Positions 1 through 8,690 of a stretch of 64,000 bases of DNA are shown here, piece by piece; position 1 is the stretch's first letter; every line of letters starts with the position of its first letter. Source of the DNA: Neoceratodus forsteri (Eukaryota > Chordata > Ceratodontiformes > Ceratodontidae); assembly GCA_016271365.2 (NCBI GenBank), contig CM057459.1:818893001-818957000 (forward strand), in the 5' to 3' direction. A program made the position numbers and the translations under genes. Below the pieces are notes generated by a model. The model made no database searches, was not told where the DNA came from, and saw only the letters and a list, made by a program, of their open reading frames with translations.

Positions 1-184
1 TTACACAAACTAGCTTATGACATCTATTTGTTTGCAAGATGCAAGATTACATTCTATAGCTGATGTTCAAAAAACCACAACAGGTTGGTTGGGGGGAGAT
101 CTCCTTGGTCGATGGGAGAGGACCAATGCAGTGGTTTAGGGATTTGTTTTATAAATCCAGATATACTGGTTCAGAAAATCATTG
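1..184 (+). mobile_element. Tx1-like L1 fragment (left flank of the DIRS insertion)
   Basis: This short stretch has no clean open frame of its own. I assign it to a Tx1-clade L1 because the DNA directly beyond the DIRS element (from 5901) resumes as a Tx1-like endonuclease, with a frame containing RTLILDVQSGD and RLINIYASP. Read in the matching orientation, 1-184 would be the preceding part of the same endonuclease. The similarity here is weak and the assignment rests mostly on context. Confidence 0.35.
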
Positions 185-361
185 TTCAAACAACATGAAG
201 TCTTGCTGTATTCTGACTATTGCAGTTAGGTCCTGCCTTTCAACTGTCCCGGAGAACAAAGGGATAACTTTTCTATGCCTTGCATAGAACATTCATCACA
301 AGCTCAGTTGAAGCCCCTGTCTATTGTTATTTAAACTGCAACCATCAGATTCTTTACTCCG
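185..361 (+). repeat. Left inverted terminal repeat of the DIRS element
   Basis: The segment matches the reverse complement of 5699-5900 with scattered substitutions, including the blocks around ATGCCTTGCATAGAAC (near 274-292) and TTTAAACTGCAACC (near 331-345). The outermost bases, starting TTCAAACAACATGAAG, are not at the right end but are complementary to 5341-5382 of the internal region, as expected for DIRS. The inner edge is where similarity fades after ATCAGAT. Confidence 0.85.
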
Positions 362-394
362 CCTCACTGAACAGTTGCTCTGGAGATTTCTCCT

Positions 395-570
395 GCTGTT
401 CGGTTCAAAAGTCGGTTGAAGAGTCGGTTTTCGGACGGTTTCTACCGAATTGTTGTTTCCGCATAGTCGGTTCAAATCTCTGTCTGTGGTACCATGAGTA
501 CTAGATAGGTTTTTGTACTGTTTTCTGTGTGGAACTTGAAAACTGTGGATCGGTTCGGCTGAACCGATCA
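395..570 (+). promoter_or_regulatory. DIRS leader with clustered CGGTT motifs and a perfect hairpin
   Basis: The untranslated leader between the left terminal repeat and gag (362-732) has no gene. It holds repeated CGGTT or its complement at about 399-405, 414-418, 424-428, 436-440, 471-475 and 551-569. At 548-569 is a perfect 9-bp inverted repeat, GATCGGTTC/GAACCGATC with a 4-base loop. The same motif continues into gag. Position suggests a promoter, packaging or RNA-structure role, but that is inference. Confidence 0.4.
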
Positions 571-732
571 ATCTGAGGTAAAAACTTGTGCTTTACTTTA
601 GAGTGTGGTTACCGGTCCATATCAGTTCTAAAAAAAACGGATTTTAATTACGTTTTTTTCCAAGACCCGTGACACGGTCAGGAACCAATAGGGGAGTCTT
701 TCCTGGCAGATTGCCAAAAAAAGGGTAAGTTT

Positions 733-2366
733 TTGGTTAGGTTGGCCATGTCTGAGAAACCCAAGGAAAAAAACCGGCCCACTGGGTTTCTACACTGTGG
801 TGTGTGTGGGGAGGTCTTTGCTAAGGCTGATCACCACAACACCAGTGTTTATTGTCTGGGGTTTGACCACCTCGATTCAGACTGCCAAATTTGCAAGAAT
901 TTTCCCAACTCTACCCTGGAAAAGAGATTAGGTAGACTGAGGGAAAGGGAGGCCAAGAAGTCCGCTGACCCAGATGGTCAGCCTGGTTCGGTTCCGACCG
1001 AACCAGAAGGAGTGCACTCTGACCAGGGCTATACTTCTTCGGGCAAAAGAAGAGCCAATTCTGAGAAGTCAGTTCTGACAAAAAGAAAAAGAAAAGACAA
1101 ATCGACCAGTTCGGACCCAGAATCTCATACTCCAACCACCGGTGAGATAGCCAAGGCGATTAGGATTGTGCAATCGCTTAGTTCGGTTCCGACCAAACCA
1201 GCACCATCTGGCAGGGGCTCGGTTCAGTCGGTTTCCCCGGTTCCGGATTATACTTTGGAAGAATTTTATGAACTGGAGTTTGAGGAGGAGGGAGAATATG
1301 AGGATGATTATGGTGATGGTGAAAGTCTGGATGTGCCTATTGACCCGGACATCTCCCCAGACAGACTTTCAGGTGTTTCTCCTCCTAGGCTTTCTGAGTC
1401 CCCTTCACACTACTTGTTCTACAGAAAGGTGGCTGATACCCTCCAGCTTCCTGTGGAGGAAGCAGTAGAGGATCAGGAAAAGCCTGATTATGTTGAGATG
1501 ATGGACATCCCAGAGTCCAGGAGAATGTCTGTTCCCCTCCACAAATCCTTTGGTAAACAGACACAAAAAATTCTTAAGTCTCCTAATTCTATACCTCCTG
1601 TGGACAGACAAATGGACAAGAGGTACACTCTCTCAGGCTCAGACATGGAGTTCCTTTTTCAGCAATGCAGCCATGTTGAGGTTGTACAGGCTGCTGCCTG
1701 TGATAAGGCAAACATTCCCTTGGCATCACACCCCCAGACAAGGACTTCAGGAAGATTGATGCCATGGCAAAGAAACAATACATGGCAGCATCTTTGGGAC
1801 TCAGACAGGCTAACTATATGGCCTATACAGCCAGGTACCAGAAGTCCAGGTGGGACACTATACTGGCACTGGCTAAACATGCTCCCACCCAGCTTACCAA
1901 GGAGCTGGAGCAGGTGGCTGCAGATGGGATTGAGGCATTGAAAGTACAGTTTCATGCTGCTGTGGACTCCAATGATGTATCATCAAGAGTCATGGCTACA
2001 TCTGTGGCTCTTCGGAGAATGGCTTGGCTCAGATGTCCTAGCCTTTCACAGGATACCCAGGCTAAGGCCATGGATTTTCCTGTAATTGGTAATTCTCTTT
2101 TTGGGGAGTAGACAGAGAATTACATGAAGAAAATGGATGAATACAGGACCACTTACAGGAGTACTCAGGCCAAAGAAAGGCAAGCAACTCCTCAAAGGCA
2201 GCAGTCCAGGGGAAGGGGCAGTCCTTTCCAAAGGCCTTTTTACCAAGCTCAGGCCTCCTCTTCTTCCTTTTCACAGAGTGGGTTCTTTAGAGGGAGAGGC
2301 AGAAGGGGGATGAGCAGGCCTGCATCCACCCCTCAGCCTAAATCCCCTGCCAAGCAGACACCCTGA
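733..2366 (+). pseudogene. DIRS Gag-like protein, frameshifted
   Basis: The first frame (733-1730) begins MVRLAMSEK. It has a cysteine/histidine-rich start (HCGVCGEVF, then CLGFDH and CQIC within residues about 21-55), a lysine/arginine-rich stretch, SVPT(E/K)P repeats and a strongly acidic block (about residues 176-200). The frame then changes at a run of five C (1731-1735). The second frame reads DKDFRKIDAM and continues as a helical region to a TAG at 2109-2111. After that stop, the same frame gives a glutamine/arginine/serine-rich tail with RGRGRRG, ending at 2366. Basic, Arg/Gly-rich tails suit an RNA-binding Gag. DIRS Gag proteins are poorly conserved, so identity rests on position ahead of the reverse transcriptase and on composition. 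Confidence 0.7.
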
Positions 2367-2433
2367 TGGGTCTGCCCAGGTTGATTCTCCTATAAAAGTA
2401 GGGGGCAGGCTGGCTTACTTTGTCCAGGACTGG

Positions 2434-3850
2434 ATGTCTCTTACATCAGACAAGTGGGTCCTGGAAGTAGTATGCCAGGGACTGCTTCTCAGCTTCAAAA
2501 AAAATTCCCAAGATGAGAGCCAGATCTTTTCCACCTGCAAATCTCTCAGAGACCCTTGCCCTAAAGGCAGATGTTTCTTCTCTCTCAGCTCTCAGCGCTA
2601 TAGAGAGAGTTCCCACCCTACACGGGGCAAAAGATTGTACTCCAGGTACTTCCTAACCCCCAAAAAGACAGGAGAGTGGTGACCCATCCTGGACTTAAGA
2701 TATCTGAACAAACATCTTTTAAAGCCAAAGTTCAAAATGGTAACTCTGGGAATTATCCTTCCCTCTAAGGCCAGGGGACTGGCTAGCCTCCCTGGACCTC
2801 AAAGATGCCTACTTTCACATTCCCATCAGGTGCTCCCACAGAAAGTACTTCAGGTTCGAGTTGCCCTCTGGCCACTATCAATTCAGAACAATGCCCTTTG
2901 GCCTACCATCAGCCCCAATGGTCTTCACAAAGTGTCTGGCAGTAGTTCTTCCTTTCCTAAGAAGACAAAAGTTCTCCATTTTCCCATACTTGGATGACTG
3001 GCTTATAGTAGGTCAGTCTCCAGACCAAGTCAAGTCCCATCTGCAAGTGACCCAGCAAGTGCTCACTTCCTTAGGATTCCTTCTCAACCTACCAAAGTCA
3101 GTTCTTGAACCAGTGCAGCTCCTTACCTTCATAGGTGCAGAACTGGATATGGTAAAGGCAAGAGCCTTCCTTCCCCTGGAAAGGGCAAGGACCCTTATGG
3201 AACTGGACTCTTCATTCACCCTTCAGGTGTGTCGACCAGCAAGGCATTTCCTTCAGCTACTGGGCCACATGGCAGCCTCCACAGCAGTGGTCCAGGGAGC
3301 AAGATTCCAAATGAGGGAGATTAAGTTCCACTTAAGAGCCTTCTGGTCCCAAAGAAAGGATTCCCTTACCAAACTAATCCCAGTGACTCAAGCCCTTATC
3401 CAAGCCTTGCAATCATGGCAGGATCAGGACAATTTGAGACAAGGGGTTCCATTTGTCACTCAGTCTCATTCAGTGATACTCACCACAGATGCTTCCCTGC
3501 TGGGCTGGGGAGCCCATTTGGGGGATCTTACCACCCAAGGACTGTGGTCACCTCAGGAATCTCTGCTTTACATCAATCTCTTGGAACTCAGAGCAGTATT
3601 TCTGGCACTGCAAGCTTTTTCCAAACCCATGCAGAACAAGGTGGTTCAGGTCAGAACAGACAACACCACCACCATGTGGTACATCAACAAGCAAGGAGGC
3701 ACTCAGTCTATGGCCTTGTGCACAGAAGCAATGAAGTTGTGGTCCCTGTCCTATTCCCTGCAAACCTCTCTAATAGCAGTTCACCTCCCATGGAAGGACA
3801 ATGTCCTAGCAGATGCACTGAGCAGAATATCCCAGGGCCATCACGAATAG
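2434..3850 (+). pseudogene. DIRS reverse transcriptase-RNase H
   Basis: The N-terminal part reads in one frame (2434-2760): LTSDKWVL, then LTPKKTGEW, a TGA at 2680-2682, and PILDLRYLNK. A frameshift at about 2755-2785 moves into a second frame with SLDLKDAYFHIPI (motif A), FRTMPFGLPSAP (motif B) and the catalytic FPYLDDW (2981-3001). RNase H follows in the same frame. Its acidic residues are visible in TTDASLLGWG (3488-3490), LLELRA (3584-3586), VRTDNTT (3659-3661) and LADALSR (3812-3814). The frame from 2861 to its stop at 3848-3850 has no internal stop. The protein would copy element RNA and remove the RNA strand. All catalytic residues I could check are intact, but the front is broken. Confidence 0.88.
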
Positions 3851-3868
3851 GCCCTGGATCCTCTGGTT

Positions 3869-4327
3869 TTGAAAGTGATTTTCTCGAGATGGGGCACTCC
3901 AGAGATAGATCTTTTTGCAGCCCCAGACAATCACCAACTTCCTCTCTTTTGTTGCAGATCCCCGGTCTTGGGCTCAGTCCTCCTGGATGCTCTGATTCTG
4001 AACTGGGAAGGGAAATTTCTGTATGCTTTTCCCCCCTTCCCTCTCCTGTTCAGGGTGTTAGTCAAGATAAGGTCACAACCATACAAAGTGATTCTGATTG
4101 CTCCAGCCTGGGCCAGACAGCCATGGTATGTATCCCTTGTTGCTGTCCCTAACAGTCCACCTTCCCCTGTCTCTTCCCAGGAATTACAACCTGTTAACAT
4201 CCTCTCAGGGGAGGATTTGGTACCCAAATCTTCAGTCTCTGAATCTCAAGGCTTGGCTCTTGAAGAGTTAGAGTTTGCAGATCTGCATCTTTCCCAAGGG
4301 GTTCTGGATATCCTTAAGGCTTCTTGA
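3869..4327 (+). pseudogene. DIRS methyltransferase-like domain
   Basis: The 152-residue frame begins MKVIFSRWGTPEIDLFA and contains LFCCRSP, FLYAFPPFPLL and VILIAPAWARQPWY. A WG-x-P-x-IDLFA start followed by AFPP and P-x-W-x-x-QPWY matches the segment that lies between RNase H and the recombinase in DIRS-type elements. It is usually annotated as an adenine-methyltransferase-like domain of unknown role. It begins 18 bases after the RNase H stop in the same frame (the intervening stop is TAG at 3848-3850), so the intact ancestor probably had one long polyprotein. I see no proof of activity. Confidence 0.65.
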
Positions 4328-5305
4328 AAGCCTTCCACCAGAAAGACTTACAACTCCAACTGGAAAAGATTCAGCATTTGGTGTTCTAAGAAGAATATTT
4401 CTCCAGACTCTGCTGAATTGCCTATGGTTCTGGATTATATGGTCCATCTTAATGGCCTAGGCCTCTGACCAGCTACCCTCAAGGTACACTTGGCAGCTGT
4501 TTCTGCTTTCCTGTCAGTAGGCAAGTCATACCATCCTGTATTCTGTAAGTTTTTCAAGGGTTGCTTCATACCAATCCCCCCTTTAGGGATCCTGCTCCTG
4601 CTTGGGACCTTAATGTTTGCATTTCTCTGCTTATGCAACCCCCCTTTGAGCCTTTGTCCTCAGCAGAGCTTAAGTACTTGACTTGGAAAACTGCATTTTT
4701 TGGTAGCCATTACTTCTGCCAGGCGTATCAGTGAATTGAAAGCCCTGTCAGTGGAATCTGATTTCATCTCTTTTCACAGAGATAAAGTGGTCCTTAGAAC
4801 TAACAGAAAGTTCTTACCTAAAGTGGTTTCAGATTTCCACCTCAACCAGTCTATATCTCTCCCTGTTTTCTTCACTGACCATTCCTCCTCGGTAAGGAGG
4901 GAGACAGGAGGCTACACAGTTTGGATGTAAAAAAGAGCCCTTAGCTACTACACAGAGTGTACCAAGGGTCACAGGTTTGAATCCCTCCAGTTGTTCCTCA
5001 CTCATGGAGAAGTTGGTAAAGGCAAACCTGCCACTAAGAGATCTATTGCTAGGTTGATTGTTTCTTGTATACAATTCTGCTATGAAAAGCTGGGTAGAAC
5101 TCCACCCTCAGGCCTGAGGGCTCATTCCACAAGAGGTACAGCTGCTTCCCTGGCTGCTGCAAGGGATATTCCTGTCTTAGAAATTTTTCAAGCAGCCATC
5201 TGGAAAACAGTCCATACTTTCACCAAGCATTACTCTCTGGATATCCAGGCTAGGAGTGATGCTTGGCTTGGTACAGTAGTACTTCAGAGCCTATTCCCAA
5301 AGTAG
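4328..5305 (+). pseudogene. DIRS tyrosine recombinase
   Basis: The recombinase reads mainly in one frame. A start region with LAAVSAFLSVG (about 4490-4525) ends at a TGA (4679-4681). The middle part (4700-4930) ends at a TAA. The C-terminal part (4991-5305) is open to its natural stop. Catalytic-type residues are visible: Arg in SARRISEL (near 4724), His and Arg in AHSTRGT (5123-5134), Trp in AAIW (5201) and the nucleophile Tyr in KHYSLD (5231). The order R, HxxR, W, Y is that of tyrosine recombinases, which would integrate the circular DNA copy. A shorter, overlapping segment (4275-4460) in another frame is probably linker. The two in-frame stops inactivate this copy. Confidence 0.85.
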
Positions 5306-5339
5306 GTTCTGTCCTCCTCCATGGAGGTACTGCGTGGTA

Positions 5340-5443
5340 GTCTGCAATAGTCAGAATACAGCAAGACTTCATGTTGTTTGAAGAAAAAATTACTCACCTT
5401 AGTAATTATGTTTCTTCTAGTGAAGTCTTGCTGTATTCTGACC
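5340..5443 (+). repeat. DIRS internal complementary region
   Basis: The first part (5341-5382) is the reverse complement of the outer left terminus (185-226). The second part (about 5381-5443) is the reverse complement of the outer right terminus (5822-5900), including TAGTAATTATGTTTCTTCTAG. In DIRS elements this bipartite block is thought to align the two ends of a linear copy for circularisation. The recombinase stop lies 35 bases upstream. From here to 5698 there is only GT-rich noncoding DNA. Confidence 0.88.
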
Positions 5444-5698
5444 TCCCCCCATGCATCCCCTCTCAGAACCTAGTTTTTTGGATGTGGGTGGGCAGGAGCA
5501 GTGTTGGCACCGTAGGGGTGTCCTTTTTATACCCTCTTGTTTTGTTTGGGTGGAATGTTGTGTTTTGGATGTGTTTTTGTTTTTGGGTTTCCTAACTTGA
5601 GTCTTCCTTTGAAACCAAAAACATTATATATATATTTGCCAGTTGGTTAGTAAAAATTTTACAGTTTCCGCACAGAACACCTAGTGAGTTTTTGCTGG

Positions 5699-5900
5699 TA
5701 AAGATCTGACGGTTGCAGTTTAAACAACAACAGAGAGGGGCTTCAACTGAGCTAATGATGAACGTTCTATGCAAGGCATAGAAAAGTTAACCCTTTGTTC
5801 TCCAGGGCAGTTGAAAGACAGAACCTAACTGCAATAGTCAGAATACAGCAAGACTCTACTAGAAGAAACATAATTACTAAGGTGAGTATTTTTTTTCTTC
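5699..5900 (-). repeat. Right inverted terminal repeat of the DIRS element
   Basis: The reverse complement of this segment matches 185-361 through ATGCCTTGCATAGAAC and TTTAAACTGCAACC. Its outer 40 bases, ending in a T-rich run and CTTC, pair instead with the second half of the internal complementary region. Differences from the left repeat are scattered single bases and small indels. Confidence 0.85.
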
Positions 5901-6105
5901 TTAGCCCCGATAGAACTTTGATTTTAGATGTTCAGTCTGGGGACATAGCACACAGACTTATAAACATATATGCCTCCCCCAAATGAAAGCATTAGCAACA
6001 GATGTACTGAAAATAATTCAGTCTTATTTGTATACATGTAAACAGGTATTGTTTGGTGGGGACTTCAATATGAGTTTATTAAAATCAAATAGAGGACTAC
6101 AAATG
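5901..6105 (+). mobile_element. Tx1-like L1 endonuclease fragment
   Basis: Beyond the DIRS edge one frame gives SPDRTLILDVQSGD and HRLINIYASPK, the typical strand-loop sequence of an L1-clade AP endonuclease. Another frame a little further on (near 6050-6070) gives the GGDFNM-type catalytic motif. Stops and frame changes are frequent. It continues the LINE interrupted at 184. Confidence 0.55.
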
Positions 6106-6541
6106 TCACCTCCCTCCCTTCCCACTCTGTCCACAATCACCCCCTCCTAGGTTGCTTGATCTCCCTCTAGAACTCTTTCACCCTACCTCTGTGTCCTGTC
6201 TAAATACTTGCTCCATGTACTCCCACTCTACAATGCCTTGTTGGTGTTCTTTATGTTATGCACTTACCTTTGCTAGGCACCCATTCCTGCTGTAAATAAT
6301 GTACAGTTAGTTGTTGACTGTCCCGATGAACTGATCTGTTTTAGTGATAAACTTGTATAGCCTCTCATTAGTTTTGTCTCTTCTAAGGTAATCTGCATTT
6401 GTCTGTTAACAATGTCTGTATCTTCATTAGCTCTCTATTATTGTATAATACGTTTCTCCTTTTGTATTGCCACATGCTGTGGCCCAGGTCGTGCCTGAAA
6501 ATGGTCCCTTGAATCAGCGCACTTACCCGGTTACCAAAGAC

Positions 6542-6590
<49 letters not shown>

Positions 6591-6609
6591 CACACATACA
6601 TTTTTTTTA
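6106..6609 (+). mobile_element. 5'-truncated LINE 3' UTR with shared tail and (TAGA)n
   Basis: This noncoding insert begins C-rich, runs through 400 bases without a convincing frame and ends with GTGCCTGAAAATGG...GCGCACTTACCCGGT (near 6495-6533). The tail is closely similar to the last 70 bases of the SINE at 27675-28112. A (TAGA)n run of about 12 units follows at 6543-6591. The Tx1 LINE resumes after it. I interpret it as the 3' end of an L2-like LINE whose tail the SINE has copied. It could instead be a damaged SINE with its head lost. Confidence 0.5.
6543..6591 (+). repeat. (TAGA)n microsatellite
   Basis: About twelve almost perfect tetranucleotide units follow the LINE tail, ending at CACACATACA. 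Confidence 0.95.
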
Positions 6610-7105
6610 TGCAGATTTCTGAAAGTCATTAGTAGAACAATTCAGATTGAAAGATACTCATGTTTCCATAACTACAAAGCCAGAGCATACTTTTTTTAAA
6701 GGAAAGCTTTCCACATGGATAGACTTTTAGTTTGCTTCACAATCATTGCCCATCTCGGTAGCCAAAACAACTCCAGTTGAGACTTCTGACCATGCATTAA
6801 TAGGCATGCATGTCTCTATGTCTCTACCCTCCCCCCCCCCCACAACACTGCAGAGAAATGTATTTGGAGACTACCAGTAAATATTAGCCTTTTGCTGGAC
6901 CCTACAGTAAATGGGGAATTTATCCCAGGTGATCTCTGATCTACAGTCTGTGAGGGTTCTGTATAATTCAGTTCTTACCTGGTGGGAGGACAGTAAGTCC
7001 TGCAGACAAGCTTTTTTTACTGCTACTGCCAGACAAAAAGAAATCCAGAAATATAAGCAATACTTACAGCTAAGGAAAAGCTTTTATGACACCATGCATG
7101 CCTGA
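6610..7105 (+). mobile_element. Tx1-like L1 linker between endonuclease and RT
   Basis: Short frames separated by stops resemble the region after the endonuclease of Tx1-clade ORF2. The clearest is at about 7010-7105, reading TARQKEIQKYKQYLQLRKSF, a lysine/glutamine-rich helix of the type found before the RT domain. It breaks off at 7105, where an insertion begins. Confidence 0.5.
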
Positions 7106-7617
7106 GCTCCATTAATTCAATCTCATCCCTGTGATTCCCAACCTACTCCTACCTCCTCATTTTCTCTCCCACTCACTGCTGTCTCACCACTCAATCCACC
7201 CCTTACAACATACCTCCATTTTACTTCACCTATCACCTGTTGCTTTCCTATCTCCAATTTTTCCAGCTCATCTCCTGGACTGTGCCTGTTGATCCCCTGC
7301 TCCCACACCCCTCTCCTTCCCCCCTTTACCTGCAACTATTGTGAAGAATTTAGGACCTGAAACTTCTGACAATGCCTGTTACCAAGGCAGTTGTTATATC
7401 TCTCAAACTTCTTAATTGTGACTGCTTGTAATCAATTACAAAGCTACTGTCTTGTCCAGCTAGTATTCCTACATTAGATACCTGTATTTCTGTCTATGTG
7501 AATTGTACCATTGTAAATGTTGTAACTGTTGTTTGGTCTCTTGATGTGGAACCTTTTTTAAAAGAGCTCATAGCTCAAAGGTTAATTCCAAAGTGTTAAA
7601 TAAAATAAATAAAATTA
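7106..7617 (+). mobile_element. Noncoding LINE 3'-end insertion
   Basis: The segment is C/T-rich at its start and later resembles LINE 3' UTR, ending GTTAATTCCAAAGTGTTAAA followed by a TAAA/TAAAA-rich tail (7590-7617). The reverse-strand frame at 7123-7335 is low complexity and I do not regard it as a gene. Tx1 coding sequence continues on both sides, so it is an insertion. Family assignment (L2/CR1 group) is tentative. Confidence 0.4.
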
Positions 7618-8690
7618 ATGTCTCGATAGCAAATGCAGACAACAGACTTTTCACCACAAATTAAGACTCTAAAGAGTTATATGTTTTTATTGCAATATGA
7701 TAGAAAAAATTCATTAGACCTAGAGCAGCATTTTGGCACTCAAGATACTAAAAGTCAGGCATCCTGAAAATTGTCAAAACAGACTTCATAAAAAACAGAT
7801 AGTGGCACTTCAAAATTACAAGGGTCAAATAACATCGGTAATGAAGGGATTTTACAGGAAATAGAAAACAAGTTAAGGACATATTTGGGACTCCTATAGA
7901 ACAATATGATCACATGTCAATGTTATTGCAGGCTGAAATTTTGCCACAGATTTTACCTGAGCAACTTTTCCAACTCACTACACCTATCTCTCATCTGGAA
8001 CTAGAGACAGTAATTACCCAATTGCACAATTCTGTGGCCCCCAGCGCTGATAGTATGTTTGGGGAGGTGTATAAAATTCATGTGGGAATTGATATCCATT
8101 GAGCTCTTAGAAGTCTATAACACTGTCTTACTGAATTAAAGTTAACAGACTCTATGTATAAAGGGTTACTAATTTTTTGTATAAAAAGGGAGATAAATCA
8201 GATTTAGGGAATTAGTGATCTATTATGCTTTTGAACACTGATTATAAGAGTTTATCAAAATTATTGAGTAACCGCTTGTCTCTAGTTTTGGACTCTATAA
8301 TTCATCCTGCCCAGTTTGTTCTGTACCAGGTCATCGCATTTATGATGCACTTTTCATCTTAGAGAATAATAGCTAATGGAGCACAAGGGAATGTACAGAG
8401 TTATTTATTGAGACTAGATCAGTCAAAGGCTTTTGATAAAGTTTCCCACCAGTTCTTGTGGTCATGTTTGAAAGCATATGGTTTTCTACCTTTATTTATT
8501 CAATGGATACAGCTATGTTACACAAGAGCATATGTAAAACCCTATGACAACAAATGGTTGGGAAAGAGGTGTGATATCAAAGTTGGGGTCCTGCAGGGTT
8601 GCCCACTTAACCAGTATTTTCTTCTATTGTTATCCTATCTTTTGCCTGTGATTTGTAGGGGGTGTGCCCTTGTGTTGTAGCTTTGGTCCC
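7618..8690 (+). pseudogene. Tx1-like L1 reverse transcriptase, N-terminal half
   Basis: One frame (7914-8102) gives LLQAEILPQILPEQL and LELETVITQLHNSVAPSAD, the pre-RT region in which the usual KAPGxDG has decayed. A second (8408-8680) gives LDQSKAFDKVSHQFLW, then LKAYGFLPLFIQWIQ and VGVLQGCPLNQ. These are RT motifs A and B in the form characteristic of Tx1-type L1 elements. Many stops lie between the two. A reversed CR1 then interrupts the domain before the catalytic aspartate pair. Confidence 0.7.

Larger units (their letters stand above)
185..5900 (+). mobile_element. DIRS-type tyrosine-recombinase retrotransposon, nearly full length, inactivated
   Basis: The element has the three hallmarks of DIRS retrotransposons. 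It carries inverted terminal repeats (185-361 and 5699-5900) in place of LTRs. It has an internal complementary region (about 5340-5443) that pairs with both outer ends. Its coding order is Gag, reverse transcriptase with RNase H, a methyltransferase-like segment, then tyrosine recombinase. Known DIRS elements integrate through a circular intermediate using the recombinase and leave no target-site duplication, and none is visible here. Length (about 5.7 kb) is typical. Several stops and at least two frameshifts make this copy non-autonomous. It sits inside a Tx1-like LINE and is therefore younger than it. Confidence 0.92.

Noticed and set aside
3415..4152. 245-codon frame on the plus strand overlapping RNase H
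   Set aside because: Shadow of the DIRS RNase H frame; no motif and the true frame has catalytic residues.
7123..7335. 70-codon minus-strand frame rich in glycine and glutamate
   Set aside because: Low-complexity complement of a C/T-rich tract within a LINE tail.
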